From Acidobacteriaceae bacterium (GTDB taxonomy: Bacteria > Acidobacteriota > Terriglobia > Terriglobales > Acidobacteriaceae): a stretch of DNA of 64,000 nucleotides. Shown in pieces: positions 17,018-27,562 of this stretch (position 1 is the stretch's first letter; the number at the start of each line of letters is the position of its first letter). The notes under the pieces were generated by a model. That model had not been told where the DNA came from. It saw only the letters and a list, made by a program, of their open reading frames with translations, and did not search any database. The stretch covers positions 405,865-469,864 of the forward strand of contig JAOAPC010000008.1 of the NCBI GenBank assembly GCA_025462735.1, written 5' to 3'. Made by a program: the position numbers and the translations under genes.

Positions 17018-18421
17018 TTGTCGACACCACAGGAAAAATATCGCGTGGCTATTGGACCTTCAATTCAGCGCAAGGAAGTAAGAACGCCGCCCCCCGGCCC
17101 CGTGGAGGTTGAGCGGCGAAAGCACGACCCTGCGTCAGAAGAGAGGTACCAGGCCCACGCACCCCAACCCGTCGCCAAAGGTGTTTTCCGCTCTATCGGA
17201 CTTGGCATGATCACGGGCGCCGCAGACGACGACCCATCGGCTATCGGCACTTACGCTACCGCGGGCGCGAAGTTCGGCCCAGCCTTACTGTGGATTGCGC
17301 CGGTGGCGCTCCCAATGATGTTCGCGGTCGTGTATCTATCTTCCAAGCTCGGCCAAGTCACAGGGCAAGGATTGTTCGCGATAATCCGCCAGCATTATCC
17401 GCGTTGGTTGCTGCTCATGATGTTAGGAGCTGTGCTCGTGGGAAACACCATCGAGGCTGGCGCGGATATCGGCGGAATGGCTGCAGCGCTCAGGCTGCTA
17501 GTACCGATTCCCGCGGCGGTGATTGTCATTGTGATCACCCTTTCCGTGCTCGCTCTCCAGATCTGGGGATCGTACACCATGATTCGGAACATATTTCGTT
17601 GGCTTGCGCTGGCGTTATTGGCTTATCTCGGCTCCGCTTTGCTAGCCCACCCCGGACTAATTTCCACGCTAAAGGGAACTCTGGTTCCAACCATTCGGCT
17701 GAATCGTCAATTTGTGGAAATTGTTGTGGCGGTAATTGGCAGCTCGCTTTCGGCGTATCTCTACACCTGGCAATCGAACCAGGAGGTTGAGGAAGATATT
17801 TCGATGGGCCGCAGGCGACTGGTTGACCGAATGGGAACGACCAAAGCCGAACTCAGTCACTCGGCTCATGACATCGGCTTTGGCATGTTTTTCTCCAGCC
17901 TGGTGATGTACTTCATCATCTTATCAACCGGCGCTACTCTATTCCGCGCCGGCAAATTTGACATCAACACGGCGGCCGACGCGGCGCAGGCATTGCAGCC
18001 TTTGGCGGGAAAGTTCGCCGAACTCTTGTTTGCGCTTGGAGTAATCGGTGTCGGCTTCATTGCCATCCCTGTGATGACCGCTGGAGCCGCATACGACTTT
18101 TGTCAAACGTTCAGTTTGAGGCACGGCCTTCATACGCCTGCACGGCAATCGCGAGCCTTCTACGCTGCGATCGTCATTATCACTGCCATCGCGATGGGCA
18201 TGAATTTTCTCGGTTTGAATCCCATTAAGGCCCTGGTATGGGCCGGGATCGTGCAAGGTCTTTCGACGCCTTTCCTGATGCTGCTGCTCATGCGAATGAC
18301 CAATAACCGACGGATCATGGGGCGATGGGTGAACACCAGGGCGCTCAATATCCTCGGATGGCTGACCACAGCCGCGATATCCGCCGCCGCGATAGCTCTA
18401 GTAGTCTTCTGGCTAAAGTAG
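17018..18421 (+). CDS. Nramp-related divalent metal transporter, noncanonical
   Basis: 467 aa, about 11 membrane helices. The first helix carries the Nramp-like motif, but DPGN is replaced by DPSA (residues 72-75, in ADDDPSAIGTY). The sixth helix lacks the MPH motif and reads GSSLSAYLYTWQSNQEVEE instead. This is the divergent Nramp-related branch, some members of which move Mg or other hard metals rather than Mn/Fe; specificity here is unknown. A 55-residue hydrophilic N-terminus precedes helix 1. The TTG at 17018 has no ribosome binding site; the GTG at 17045 has AGGA about 10 bases upstream and may be the true start. Confidence 0.85.
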   Translation: MSTPQEKYRVAIGPSIQRKEVRTPPPGPVEVERRKHDPASEERYQAHAPQPVAKGVFRSIGLGMITGAADDDPSAIGTYATAGAKFGPALLWIAPVALPMMFAVVYLSSKLGQVTGQGLFAIIRQHYPRWLLLMMLGAVLVGNTIEAGADIGGMAAALRLLVPIPAAVIVIVITLSVLALQIWGSYTMIRNIFRWLALALLAYLGSALLAHPGLISTLKGTLVPTIRLNRQFVEIVVAVIGSSLSAYLYTWQSNQEVEEDISMGRRRLVDRMGTTKAELSHSAHDIGFGMFFSSLVMYFIILSTGATLFRAGKFDINTAADAAQALQPLAGKFAELLFALGVIGVGFIAIPVMTAGAAYDFCQTFSLRHGLHTPARQSRAFYAAIVIITAIAMGMNFLGLNPIKALVWAGIVQGLSTPFLMLLLMRMTNNRRIMGRWVNTRALNILGWLTTAAISAAAIALVVFWLK

Positions 18422-18434
18422 CCGGATATTGGTA

Positions 18435-19556
18435 CTAGGGAACAGCTTCGCTCGCTTCTTCTGATCGAGGACTTTCGTTGCCACGAGCGTCAACCGCAGA
18501 AATCGAATAAGAGTATTGGTGACCAGGAGCGACGTCGGAGTCACGGAGAGCCGGCGTCTTTACCAGTTCCGTATTTATCTTGACGGACTCGCCGCCTGCC
18601 TCGCGGCGATAGACGTTGTATCCGGCCAAATCTGCCTCGCTATTTCCTGCCCAAACAAGATCGATGAACGGCTTCTGCCCCGGCCCGGAGAAGACTGCTT
18701 GTAATCCGGTGGGCGGTTTCGGCGGGAAAACGTCATGCGCCACAACTCGGACCGGCGGGCCATCGTCGCCTTCCACCTGCGCGGACCCACTGGCTTGCTC
18801 AACCAACGTCACAACTGTTAAGCGATAGTCGTATGTTTTCTCCGACTCGAAGCCGGTGTCGAGCAGGGAGGGGTTGGTCTCTCCAGAGGCTTGAGCTTCG
18901 CCTGCAACCGAATCGTGGTTGCTTGCAACATCGCGGCGATAAATCCGATATGCATAATGCAGTCCGGGAATCTCTCGCGCCGGCGACACGGGATCCCATG
19001 CCAGCAGGACTCCTTCGGCGGTAAGACGCGCGCGTAGATTTTCAGGCGGAGGCAACGTGGGCGCGGATGGAACCTGCACCTGATTCGACAGCCCAGCGCT
19101 CCTGCCGTACGAATTCAAAACGCTGACCGCGTACACCAGGTTCGAGGTGGGCGACTGCAGCTGCAAGCTGGGTGAAAGCTGGTCGGTATAGGCAGCTTGG
19201 GGCGGTATCGGTTTCTGTGATTTTGGCGGTGCTTTTCTGCGGAACGACACACCTTGCTTAGATCCGGCTTTCGGAGTCGGCAGCTCAGCGACCGGCGTTC
19301 CGCAACCGTGCATTATCGGTCCGACATTACGACAGATCCGTGTGGGACCCACATGCCGGAAAGTTTGATGATCGGTGGTTTCCTCCGGCACCGACCAGGC
19401 GAGGTGAACTTCGTTTCCTTTTCGCGCTGCCCTGAGATCTCTTACCGGGCGCGCCAGTTCAAGCGACGGCGGTTCTGGAATTCCGGGAGTGCCGCAACTC
19501 GCAAGCAAGGCAAGGGCAGCGAAGGCCAGTCCCAGTTTTAGTTTGCTGAATCTCAT
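18435..19556 (-). CDS. Lipoprotein with fibronectin type III domains
   Basis: 373 aa. A signal peptide ends in the lipobox LLASC (Cys21), so it is probably anchored in the outer membrane. After it come three Fn3-like domains with the usual V.L.W and YRIYRR / YNVYRR strands (for example VHLAWSVPE, GVLLAWDPVS, IDLVWAGNS, each followed by a tyrosine-rich F strand). No catalytic motif. The ATG at 19556 is chosen for the signal peptide; upstream of it lies repeat DNA. It could bind carbohydrate or protein partners at the surface, but this is open. Confidence 0.82.
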   Translation of the reverse strand: MRFSKLKLGLAFAALALLASCGTPGIPEPPSLELARPVRDLRAARKGNEVHLAWSVPEETTDHQTFRHVGPTRICRNVGPIMHGCGTPVAELPTPKAGSKQGVSFRRKAPPKSQKPIPPQAAYTDQLSPSLQLQSPTSNLVYAVSVLNSYGRSAGLSNQVQVPSAPTLPPPENLRARLTAEGVLLAWDPVSPAREIPGLHYAYRIYRRDVASNHDSVAGEAQASGETNPSLLDTGFESEKTYDYRLTVVTLVEQASGSAQVEGDDGPPVRVVAHDVFPPKPPTGLQAVFSGPGQKPFIDLVWAGNSEADLAGYNVYRREAGGESVKINTELVKTPALRDSDVAPGHQYSYSISAVDARGNESPRSEEASEAVP

Positions 19557-19589
19557 CTGTCGCGAAAGACTAACACTTCGACAGTTTAG

Positions 19590-19716
19590 TGGAGGCACGG
19601 GCGTCCTCGCCCGTGCGATTCCTTGGGACATCAAAATGAGGTTCACGGGACTTTCTAAACCTCGAAATTGTCGCAACAGCGATAGCAGCACGGGCGAGGA
19701 CGCCCGCGCCTCCAAG
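19590..19716. repeat. Inverted doublet of GCACGGGCG palindromes (REPIN-like)
   Basis: GCACGGGCG-TCCT-CGCCCGTGC (19595-19616) and GCACGGGCG-AGGA-CGCCCGCGC (19688-19709) are mirror images, with GGAGG on the outer left and CCTCC on the outer right. Outer ends and a 71-base spacer give the form of a REPIN. It lies between the hslU stop and the lipoprotein start. Confidence 0.88.
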
Positions 19717-19754
19717 TTCGAGTCTAAAAAGTGGATTCAGGCAAAAAAGAATTG

Positions 19755-21155
19755 CTAGAGGATATACCGGCTCAAATCCTGGTCCTTAACAATGTCGGAC
19801 AGGGCTTTGCTGACGTATTCGGCGTCCACGGTGATGTGCTCGCCCTTTCTTTCCGGCGCAGAGAAGCTGATGTCATCTAGAACGCGCTCCATGATCGTAT
19901 GCAGACGCCGCGCGCCGATATTTTCTGTGCCCTCGTTCACGCGGAACGCAAAACGCGCAATCTCTGCCAGCGCGTCTTTGGTGAATTCCAGCTTCACGCC
20001 TTCGGTCTCGAGCAACGCAGTGTATTGCTTGACCAGCGAAGATTTCGGCTCCGTCAGGATGCGGATGAAATCGTCCATGGTGAGCGACTGCAACTCCACT
20101 CGAATCGGAAAACGCCCTTGCAGTTCGGGGATCAGGTCGCTGGGCTTTGAAACGTGGAAGGCCCCCGCCGCGATGAAGAGGATATGGTCAGTGCGGACCA
20201 TCCCGTAGCGGCTGTTTACGGTCGTGCCCTCAACAATGGGAAGGATGTCGCGCTGCACGCCTTCGCGCGAAACGTCCGGGCCATGGCCGCCTTCGCGGCC
20301 GGCGATCTTGTCGATCTCGTCGAGAAAAATAATTCCCGAGTCTTCCACCCGGTCGATGGCAACGCGCGTGACCTGGTCCATATCGATCAGCCGCTGCTCT
20401 TCTTCCTGGATCAGGTATTCAAACGCCTCGTTGACCTTCATCTTCCGCTTCTTGGTGCGCTGGCCGAAGATGTTGGGCAACATGTCCTTGATGTTGACGT
20501 CCATCTCCTCGACGCCCTGGTTGGAGATGATTTCGAAGGACGGAAAATTACGCTCCCGCGTTTCTATTTCCACCACGCGTTCGTCGAGCTTGCCCTCGCG
20601 CAGTTGCTGGCGGAGTTTTTCACGCGTGCGCGAGTAGGAATCGCCCGAAGAAGCTTCCAGGGTGAAACCCGCCTCGGGATGCGCCGCCGGCGCTGCCGGA
20701 GGAAGAAGAATATCCAGCAAGCGCTCTTCCGCATTCAGCTCAGCTTTGTCGGCGACGTCTTCGAGTTTTTCCTCGCGAACGTTATCAATCGCGATCTCTA
20801 GCAGATCGCGGATCATCGACTCGACGTCGCGGCCGACGTAACCCACTTCCGTAAACTTCGAGGCCTCTACCTTCAGGAACGGAGAGTTTGCAAGTTTGGC
20901 CAGCCTGCGCGCAATTTCGGTCTTGCCCACGCCCGTCGGGCCGATCATGATGATGTTCTTTGGAATCACTTCCTCGGCAAGATCCTCAGGAAGCTTCTGC
21001 CGGCGCATGCGATTGCGCAAAGCAATAGCCACGGCGCGCTTCGCGTCCTTTTGCCCGACGACGTGCTTATCGAGCTCGACAACGATCTCACGCGGCGTGA
21101 GCTCGTCGAGTGCGAGTTGTTCTTCTTCGGCGCTAGCAGGCAGGTAAATAGCCAT
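19755..21155 (-). CDS. hslU: HslU, ATPase subunit of the HslVU protease
   Basis: 466-aa AAA+ unfoldase that feeds proteins into HslV. The N-terminal [20 protein letters not shown] is typical, Walker A GPTGVGKT lies at 72-79, Walker B is in [11 protein letters not shown], and the C-terminal tail ends in SRYIL, which docks on HslV. The start ATG at 21155 is separated by a few bases only from a GTTGGTC-type repeat that fills the spacer after hslV, so the ribosome binding site is weak or absent. hslV and hslU are in the usual order. Confidence 0.96.
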   Translation of the reverse strand: MAIYLPASAEEEQLALDELTPREIVVELDKHVVGQKDAKRAVAIALRNRMRRQKLPEDLAEEVIPKNIIMIGPTGVGKTEIARRLAKLANSPFLKVEASKFTEVGYVGRDVESMIRDLLEIAIDNVREEKLEDVADKAELNAEERLLDILLPPAAPAAHPEAGFTLEASSGDSYSRTREKLRQQLREGKLDERVVEIETRERNFPSFEIISNQGVEEMDVNIKDMLPNIFGQRTKKRKMKVNEAFEYLIQEEEQRLIDMDQVTRVAIDRVEDSGIIFLDEIDKIAGREGGHGPDVSREGVQRDILPIVEGTTVNSRYGMVRTDHILFIAAGAFHVSKPSDLIPELQGRFPIRVELQSLTMDDFIRILTEPKSSLVKQYTALLETEGVKLEFTKDALAEIARFAFRVNEGTENIGARRLHTIMERVLDDISFSAPERKGEHITVDAEYVSKALSDIVKDQDLSRYIL

Positions 21156-21158
21156 ATC

Positions 21159-21253
21159 GGTCGTTGGTCGTAGGTCGGTCGTCGTTGGCTTGGCGAATCA
21201 GCTCTTTAGGTCTAGGGCTTTGGCTAACGGCCAATGACGAACGACCAAAGGCT
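21159..21253. repeat. GTTGGTCGTAGGTCGGTCGTCG-type repeat between hslV and hslU
   Basis: One side carries GGTCGTTGGTCGTAGG and CGTCGTTGG; the other carries CCAATGACGAACGACCAAAG, which is roughly its reverse complement. The two arms can pair across about 40 bases. The same motif is found near 45.23, 49.12 and 63.72 kb. It fills nearly the whole hslV-hslU spacer. Confidence 0.75.
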
Positions 21254-21255
21254 AA

Positions 21256-21798
21256 TCACAATTCCTCTATCGTAACTTTCTCATTCGTGTAGATGCACAT
21301 TTTGCCGGCGATCTTCATTGCCTCTTCAGCAATTTGGCGGGCCGAAAGTTGCGTGTGGTCTGCCAAGGCTTGGGCAGCAGCATGAGCGTATGGCCCGCCG
21401 CTGCCAATGGCCGCGATCCCTCCATCCGGCTCAATCACGTCACCTTGACCGCTCAGCAAAAAAGTCTGCTCTTTGTCAGAAACCAGCAGCAGGGCTTCCA
21501 AGTGCCGCAAAAACTTGTCGGTACGCCAATCCTTTGCCAGTTCGACCGCCCCGCGGCCAACGTTGCCATGATACTGCTCCAGCTTCGCCTCAAACCGGCT
21601 GAAAAGCGAAAACGCATCGGCGGTCGACCCGGCGAAACCCGCCAGAATCTTATCCTGATAAAGCCGCCGGATTTTCTTCGCCGAATGCTTAATGATGCTT
21701 TCGCCAAGCGTGACTTGGCCGTCTCCGGCCATGACGACGGTGCCATTCCGGCGGACACAAAGAACTGTGGTGGAGCGAATCAGGCGATTCTGGGGCAT
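21256..21798 (-). CDS. hslV: HslV, peptidase subunit of the HslVU protease
   Basis: 180 aa. The N-terminal-nucleophile fold is clear ([45 protein letters not shown]). In the family the catalytic Thr is exposed after Met removal. Here nine residues (MPQNRLIRS) precede TTV, and no start codon lies closer, so the peptide must be cleaved for activity, or translation starts at an unusual codon. Mature form would be 171 aa. It heads the hslVU pair, 77 bases after the acnA stop. Cytoplasmic quality-control protease. Confidence 0.94.
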   Translation of the reverse strand: MPQNRLIRSTTVLCVRRNGTVVMAGDGQVTLGESIIKHSAKKIRRLYQDKILAGFAGSTADAFSLFSRFEAKLEQYHGNVGRGAVELAKDWRTDKFLRHLEALLLVSDKEQTFLLSGQGDVIEPDGGIAAIGSGGPYAHAAAQALADHTQLSARQIAEEAMKIAGKMCIYTNEKVTIEEL

Positions 21799-21875
21799 GA
21801 AAGCAAGCTTGATTATACCAGCCGAATAGAACCACAGTTGCCACCCGCGTGTGCGTAGGCCCGCAGGCCAGACCT

Positions 21876-24569
21876 TTAGCCGTGTACCGATTGGGGCTTT
21901 TCTGCAAGCAACTGCCTCAACACATACTGCAATATTCCGCCGTTAGTGTAATACAGGGCTTCTTGCGGGGTATCGATGCGAACCAGAGCCTCGAACTCTT
22001 TGGACTCCTTGCCGGCTTTGGCGCGGACCTTGATCCGCTGCCCAGCGGAGAATTTCTCCACTACATCGCGGATTCCGCCGATCTCAAATACTTCGTCCCC
22101 GGTCAGCCCCAGCGACTCCGCACTCTGATCCGCGAGGAATTGCAGAGGCAGAATTCCCATGCCGACAAGATTGGAGCGATGGATGCGCTCGTAGCTCTCG
22201 GCGATGACCGCATGCACTCCGAGCAGCAGGGGGCCTTTTGCTGCCCAATCCCGGGATGAGCCGGAACCATATTCCTTGCCAGCGAGGATGACTAGCGGCA
22301 CGCCATCCGAAATATACTTTTCAGACGCTTCGAAGATGCTCATCTCCGCGCCATCCGGCAGATGTTTGGTGAATCCCCCCTCCAGGTTTGGCACCATCTT
22401 GTTGCGGAGGCGTACGTTAGCGAAGGTCCCCCGCACCATGACCTCGTGATTGCCGCGTCGCGAACCGTAAGAATTGAAATCTGCCGGCTTCACCCCGTGT
22501 TCCTGCAAATATTTTCCGGCGGGACTGTCTTTCTTGATTGAGCCTGCCGGGGAGATGTGATCGGTGGTCACGCTGTCGCCAAGCACCGCGAGCACACGCG
22601 CTTTGCGGATGTCGCTCACTGGCGCCGGCTTTGATGACATTTCGTCAAAATATGGCGCGCGCTGAATGTAAGTTGAACCCGCGTCCCAGGCGTAGGTCTC
22701 TCCTTCAGGAATTTCCAGCGAACGCCAATGCTCGTCTCCTTCGAAGACGTCGGCGTAACTCTTCACGAACATGGAGGATGAAATCGAATGCTGCACGACT
22801 TCATCCACCTCGCGTTGAGTTGGCCAAAGGTCGGCTAGATAAACCGGATTGCCCTCACGGTCCTTGCCCAGCGCGTCTTTTCGCAGATCGACGTCGATTC
22901 GTCCGGCCAGTGCGAATGCCACCACCAGCGGCGGGGACATTAAATAGTTGGCGCGAACATCGGGATTGATTCGACCTTCAAAATTTCGGTTCCCTGAGAG
23001 CACCGACGCGACCACTAGGTTCTTGCGATCGATTTCTTCAGAAATTTCCGGCGGCAACGGACCCGAGTTCCCAATGCAGGTCGTACAGCCGTACCCGACC
23101 ACGTGAAACTTTAACTTCTCGAGATATGGCATCAGCCCGGCATTGTCGAGGTAGTCGCGAACAACTTTCGATCCCGGCGCAAGCGAGGTCTTCACCCATT
23201 CGGGAACTTGTAGCCCACGCTCGACGGCCTTCTTGGCAAGCAGGCCGGCAGCCAGCATCACCGACGGATTAGAAGTATTGGTGCAGCTGGTGATGGCGGC
23301 GATCACAACTTTGCCGTGACTCAAATGGCCGTTGCCGGAGACAGCGTCTGCAGGCTGGCCTTTGCTGGTTTTGATCAAGGAAGGTAGCGCACTCTCAAAA
23401 GATTCCTTTGCACCCGAAAGCGGAACCCGGTCCTGAGGGCGCTTCGGTCCTGCCAGGCTCGGCTCAACCGTGTCCAGGTCCAGTCCCAGCAGCTCAGAAT
23501 ATTCCGCCTCGGGCGTGCTCTCATCATGAAAGAGCCCCTGCTCGCGGCTATAAGCTTCGACCAGTGCGATCTGTTCATCCGTGCGCCCCGTAAGACGCAA
23601 ATAGGTCAGGGTTTCGCTGTCTATAGGGAAAATTCCGCAAGTCGCACCGTACTCGGGCGACATGTTTCCAATGGTGGCGCGATCGGCCAGGGGCAGGTCT
23701 TTCAGCCCCGGCCCGAAATATTCCACAAACTTGCCAACGACGCCGTGCTTGCGAAGCATTTCCGTGATCGTGAGCACCAGGTCGGTTGCGGTTGCGCCCT
23801 CGCGCAAGCGGCCCGTAAGTCTTACACCCACGACCTGCGGGATCAGCATGGAGACCGGTTGTCCGAGCATTGCGGCTTCGGCTTCAATTCCGCCCACACC
23901 CCAACCGAGCACGCCGAGGCCATTGATCATCGTCGTGTGCGAGTCCGTGCCGACTAGCGTGTCCGGATATGCGAGTCGTTTCCCATTCGCCTCGTTCACA
24001 AACACGACGCGGGCCAGATACTCCAGATTTACCTGGTGCACAATGCCGGTATCCGGCGGCACGATGGCCATGTTGCGAAACGCCGTCTGCCCCCAGCGCA
24101 GGAAAGCGTAGCGTTCTTTGTTGCGCAGGAATTCGAGTTCCGCATTCATCGCAAACGCCTGCACCTTGCCGAACTCATCCACCTGAACCGAGTGGTCGAT
24201 CACCAACTCCGCCGGCTGTAGCGGATTGATGAGCGCAGGATTGCCGCCAAGTTTCTCCATTGCGTCCCGCATGGACGCGAGGTCTACCACCGCCGGGACG
24301 CCAGTGAAATCCTGCATCAGCACGCGGCTTGGAGTGAAAGCAATTTCTTTTTGCGATTTCGTGTTGCTGTTCCAGGAAGCCAGAGCGCGAATGTCTTCCG
24401 CCTTTACGTTTCGCCCATCTTCGGTACGCAACAAATTCTCGAGCAAGATGCGCAGCGAGAATGGCAGGTGCTTGGTCGAAATGCCCTGCTTATCGAGCGC
24501 GTCGAGCCGAAAAATCTCGTATTCCTTGCTGCCGATTTTCAGCGTAGAACGGGAATGAAAGCTATCCAT
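21876..24569 (-). CDS. acnA: Aconitate hydratase A
   Basis: 897 aa, the usual length of AcnA. It converts citrate to isocitrate in the TCA cycle, with a 4Fe-4S cluster. Cluster cysteines are in [13 protein letters not shown] and [13 protein letters not shown]. Substrate-binding [21 protein letters not shown] and the swivel-domain [13 protein letters not shown] are also present. The ATG at 24569 has a GGAAGG site upstream. A TTG-rich spacer of 77 bases separates it from hslV. Confidence 0.97.
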   Translation of the reverse strand: MDSFHSRSTLKIGSKEYEIFRLDALDKQGISTKHLPFSLRILLENLLRTEDGRNVKAEDIRALASWNSNTKSQKEIAFTPSRVLMQDFTGVPAVVDLASMRDAMEKLGGNPALINPLQPAELVIDHSVQVDEFGKVQAFAMNAELEFLRNKERYAFLRWGQTAFRNMAIVPPDTGIVHQVNLEYLARVVFVNEANGKRLAYPDTLVGTDSHTTMINGLGVLGWGVGGIEAEAAMLGQPVSMLIPQVVGVRLTGRLREGATATDLVLTITEMLRKHGVVGKFVEYFGPGLKDLPLADRATIGNMSPEYGATCGIFPIDSETLTYLRLTGRTDEQIALVEAYSREQGLFHDESTPEAEYSELLGLDLDTVEPSLAGPKRPQDRVPLSGAKESFESALPSLIKTSKGQPADAVSGNGHLSHGKVVIAAITSCTNTSNPSVMLAAGLLAKKAVERGLQVPEWVKTSLAPGSKVVRDYLDNAGLMPYLEKLKFHVVGYGCTTCIGNSGPLPPEISEEIDRKNLVVASVLSGNRNFEGRINPDVRANYLMSPPLVVAFALAGRIDVDLRKDALGKDREGNPVYLADLWPTQREVDEVVQHSISSSMFVKSYADVFEGDEHWRSLEIPEGETYAWDAGSTYIQRAPYFDEMSSKPAPVSDIRKARVLAVLGDSVTTDHISPAGSIKKDSPAGKYLQEHGVKPADFNSYGSRRGNHEVMVRGTFANVRLRNKMVPNLEGGFTKHLPDGAEMSIFEASEKYISDGVPLVILAGKEYGSGSSRDWAAKGPLLLGVHAVIAESYERIHRSNLVGMGILPLQFLADQSAESLGLTGDEVFEIGGIRDVVEKFSAGQRIKVRAKAGKESKEFEALVRIDTPQEALYYTNGGILQYVLRQLLAEKPQSVHG

Positions 24570-24696
24570 GGACCAGCCTTCCGCATGAATTTGTTGTGGC
24601 GAGGAGCAACACTTAGTTTAGTCGTTCGTAGAAGATTTTGCGCCGTCAGTGGCGATTCCAAAGGTCACTCAGCGGCATGCGCTGGAGGACTAGCGC

Positions 24697-25515
24697 TTAA
24701 TGCCCAAATATTCGGTGCGGCACCAAATAGGTGAACCCAGCGAATACCTCCCACTGAGTTGAAGTACTGGTAAGACCATGATCGAACCCACCGTCGAATA
24801 CCAAGTTTTTACTCGCGCTGTAGCTCAATGCCCATAAATTCCCGACGGCATTTCCGCGGAGAAATGGCTGTGTCACGTGCCACACTTCGCCCGACAGACC
24901 AAACCTCAGCGTCAGAGGATGTGAGACCGAGAGCGATTGCCCGACTTGAGCCCGTCGGACTGGATCATTTACAACTTCATTAAAGAATAAATTCGCGTCG
25001 TAGTGGAATTTCTTGACGTCTCCACTGCCAAGCAGGAGCGCGGAATTTCTGGAACTGCCGATGTCGAGATCGGGTGCGTTCCCACCGTAAATGCTATGGA
25101 AATAGCTCGCAGAAATTGTGGGCATCGCCCCTTCGCCCGGATACAAAACGACTTGCGCGCCCAGCGACACTCCTCCCGCATCATTCCTTGATTGCCTGCC
25201 GCGGCGACTGTGTGCGACCGGTTCGATTCCGGCCAGCAGCTCGATCCGTCGTGAGACAGCAAACTTCACAACTTCGTTGACACTAGTTTGCGAAGAAAGC
25301 TCCGGAGATGTCCACGCGCTGAGCACGCCGCTCTCGAATTGAAGGTATCCCTTGGGCGAAAGTGCGGCTGGTGTAGAAACCGTCGGCCTGCCCGGGTTCG
25401 CGATGGGACCGTTGGGATCCTGCGCTGAAACCTCTGAAGCTTTTGGTCCTTGCTGCGCCGCAGCCGCGATCGCCAGAATCACAATCTCGGCCAATGTTAG
25501 CCAATAACGACGCAT
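24697..25515 (-). CDS. Outer-membrane beta-barrel-like protein, transporter family
   Basis: 272 aa with a signal peptide (MRRYWLTLAEIVILAIAAAA). After a Pro-rich segment come alternating short amphipathic strands with aromatic ends (GYLQFESGVLSAW, ISASYFHSIYGG, LSYSASKNLVFDGGFDHGL), ending in FTYLVPHRIFGH. This is the pattern of small acidobacterial beta-barrels annotated as 'transporter' or phenol-degradation MetA-like. The start at 25515 is inferred from the signal peptide; an in-frame 18-residue extension would be hydrophilic. Substrate unknown. Confidence 0.65.
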   Translation of the reverse strand: MRRYWLTLAEIVILAIAAAAQQGPKASEVSAQDPNGPIANPGRPTVSTPAALSPKGYLQFESGVLSAWTSPELSSQTSVNEVVKFAVSRRIELLAGIEPVAHSRRGRQSRNDAGGVSLGAQVVLYPGEGAMPTISASYFHSIYGGNAPDLDIGSSRNSALLLGSGDVKKFHYDANLFFNEVVNDPVRRAQVGQSLSVSHPLTLRFGLSGEVWHVTQPFLRGNAVGNLWALSYSASKNLVFDGGFDHGLTSTSTQWEVFAGFTYLVPHRIFGH

Positions 25516-25585
25516 AAGTTCTTGAGTGTTGGATTTTCTCTTTTCCGGAGACAGCGGTAGCTCAGACAAAACTTACAGTAGAAGT

Positions 25586-26002
25586 TTACTTCGCCCTCAG
25601 CAGCAGCACTGGCACGCTGACGTTGTGCTGCACGCGGCTCGCGGTGGTTCCAAGAAACAGATCCGCGAAGAAACGGTGGCCGTGCGTGCTCATAGCTACT
25701 AAGTCGCAGCCTTTTTGCTTGACCCAGCGAATGATTTCCTTGGCCGGATCTCCATAGGCCAGTTCGGCGTCCGCGGAGATGCCAGACGCCTCAAACTCAG
25801 AGCGAACTTTTTTTAAGTAGTCGGTGTCCTCCGCGATCTCGCGGCTGACCGCGTCTCCGCCATAGGTCCGCGCCGCCCAGCCGTCGGCCACATGCAACAG
25901 CACAACGCGGCCATGCGCCAATTTCGCGAGCTGCTTCACATGGTCGATGATCGCCCGATCGGTTGGCGTCCCATCGACGGTCACAAGAATCGTTTTGTAC
26001 AT
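25586..26002 (-). CDS. Universal stress protein (UspA family)
   Basis: 138 aa. Typical start MYKTILVTVDGTPTDRAIID, middle GDPAKEIIRWVKQKGCDLVAMSTHG, and GTTASRVQHNVSVPVLLLR at the end, matching the ATP-binding Usp fold (G.2.G...G(S/T)). The ATG at 26002 has GAGAGG upstream; a longer in-frame reading runs back through the mntH gene and is a shadow. It begins 11 bases after mntH, so the two are surely one transcript. Its link to metal uptake is suggested only by this context. Confidence 0.9.
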   Translation of the reverse strand: MYKTILVTVDGTPTDRAIIDHVKQLAKLAHGRVVLLHVADGWAARTYGGDAVSREIAEDTDYLKKVRSEFEASGISADAELAYGDPAKEIIRWVKQKGCDLVAMSTHGHRFFADLFLGTTASRVQHNVSVPVLLLRAK

Positions 26003-26013
26003 GTTCGGCCTCT

Positions 26014-27435
26014 CTAACCGCCGACAATCACGTGCCACGCCGAGCGCAGCGAATCCGGAAGTCCCCAAATATCGAGAGCAGTAATCAAAATGGCGCTGCC
26101 CCAACCACCCGCCATCAACAACCACCCATTTTTCCACCTGCCCATCTTCGCCCCCGAACTGGTGAAGTGTAGAAGCGGAAACATGGCGAACGGGAGTTGC
26201 AGTGCCAGCACAACCTGGCTCAAAGTAAGCAAATCGTTCACGCTTGCGTCGCCCCGAACCCCGATAATCACAACCGCCGGAACGATGGCCAGAGAGCGTG
26301 TGATCAGGCGACGAAGCCACGGCTGAATGCGCCAGTGCATAAAGCCTTCCATCACAACCTGCCCAGCGAGCGTGCCGGTGATGGTGCTGCTTTGACCGCT
26401 GGCCAGCAGAGCCACAACGAACAACGTGCTCGCCAGCGTCGTTCCCAGCAATGGAGCGAGCGTCAGATATGCGATGCGAATCCAATCACTGTTGGGGCTG
26501 AACGTAATGACATCACCGCCGGCTACCTGCACGCTGGTTTTTCCGTAGAAAACCAGAGCCGCCAATACCAAGATGGCAGCGTTCACCAGGAAAGCGACAG
26601 TCAAGGCGGTGGTTGAATCAATCATGTTAAAGCGGATCGCGCTTCGAATGGAATGCTCATCTTTCTGCAGCTTGCGACTTTGCACCAGAGCCGAATGCAA
26701 ATACAGATTGTGCGGCATCACCGTGGCCCCAATCATGCCGATCGCAATATAGATCATCCCAGCCTGACGAAAGCTCGGGCTCACCAGCGCTCGCCCCATC
26801 TCCAGAAAATTCGGGCGAGTTTGAGGAAGCACAAAAATCTCGATGAGATAGCAGACCGCGATGGTCAGAATAAGCACAAGAACGACCGCCTCAATAGTCC
26901 GCATACCATAACGCTGTAGCGCCAACAACAGCAGCACGTCGATGCCGGTGATGATGACGGCCCAGAGAAGCGGAATGTGAAACATCAGATTAATGGCGAC
27001 CGCACTGCCGAGCACCTCTGCCAGATCGCAGGCGCCAATCGCGATTTCGCACAGCACCCAGTTCGGCCACCGAGTCCATCGCGGATACCAGTCGCGGCAA
27101 CACTGCGCCAGATCTTTTCCGGTTACAACCCCCAGGCGGGCAGCGATCACCTGCATGAAGATCGCCATCAGGCTTGCGAGGCCGACGACCCACAGCAGGC
27201 CGTACTTGTATTGCGCGCCTCCGGCCAGGTCGGTGCCCCAGTTGCCAGGGTCCATGTAACCGACACTCACCAGAATGGCCGGCCCGATGAACGCGCGCCA
27301 TTGCTGCCAGAACCCCGCTGCGTGGTGCGGCACCTCCACGGTGCTGTGCATGCCCTCGAGGGAAACATGCCTGGGAGCTACAGCAGTAGTGGCAACAGGT
27401 TCGGAACTGTTAGGAGTTGGCGTCGGCCGATCCAT
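26014..27435 (-). CDS. mntH: Manganese/divalent metal transporter MntH (Nramp family)
   Basis: 473 aa, about 11 membrane helices. The canonical Nramp motifs are present: DPGN at 62-65 (helix 1) and MPHN at 240-243 (helix 6, in GATVMPHNLYLHSA), which together bind Mn2+/Fe2+. It imports these metals with protons across the inner membrane. A 45-residue cytoplasmic N-terminus is longer than in E. coli MntH. The gene precedes a universal stress protein gene. No Mn riboswitch or MntR box was recognised in the upstream 127 bases. Confidence 0.95.
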   Translation of the reverse strand: MDRPTPTPNSSEPVATTAVAPRHVSLEGMHSTVEVPHHAAGFWQQWRAFIGPAILVSVGYMDPGNWGTDLAGGAQYKYGLLWVVGLASLMAIFMQVIAARLGVVTGKDLAQCCRDWYPRWTRWPNWVLCEIAIGACDLAEVLGSAVAINLMFHIPLLWAVIITGIDVLLLLALQRYGMRTIEAVVLVLILTIAVCYLIEIFVLPQTRPNFLEMGRALVSPSFRQAGMIYIAIGMIGATVMPHNLYLHSALVQSRKLQKDEHSIRSAIRFNMIDSTTALTVAFLVNAAILVLAALVFYGKTSVQVAGGDVITFSPNSDWIRIAYLTLAPLLGTTLASTLFVVALLASGQSSTITGTLAGQVVMEGFMHWRIQPWLRRLITRSLAIVPAVVIIGVRGDASVNDLLTLSQVVLALQLPFAMFPLLHFTSSGAKMGRWKNGWLLMAGGWGSAILITALDIWGLPDSLRSAWHVIVGG

Positions 27436-27562
27436 CGCGTAGGACTATCTTACTGAATGCGGTCAAAATGGAGCATGCGTGTCCCGCCGGGTCTGCCCCC
27501 GAATCACCGATTCTCAGGTTTGACATAGATTTCCCCTGCCCCTAACCTTGTTCTCTCTGGCC

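Noticed and set aside
26003..26485. An N-terminal extension of the universal stress protein reading through mntH
   Set aside because: The extension is out of frame with MntH, low in family signal, and the Usp family starts at MYKTILV with a good ribosome binding site.
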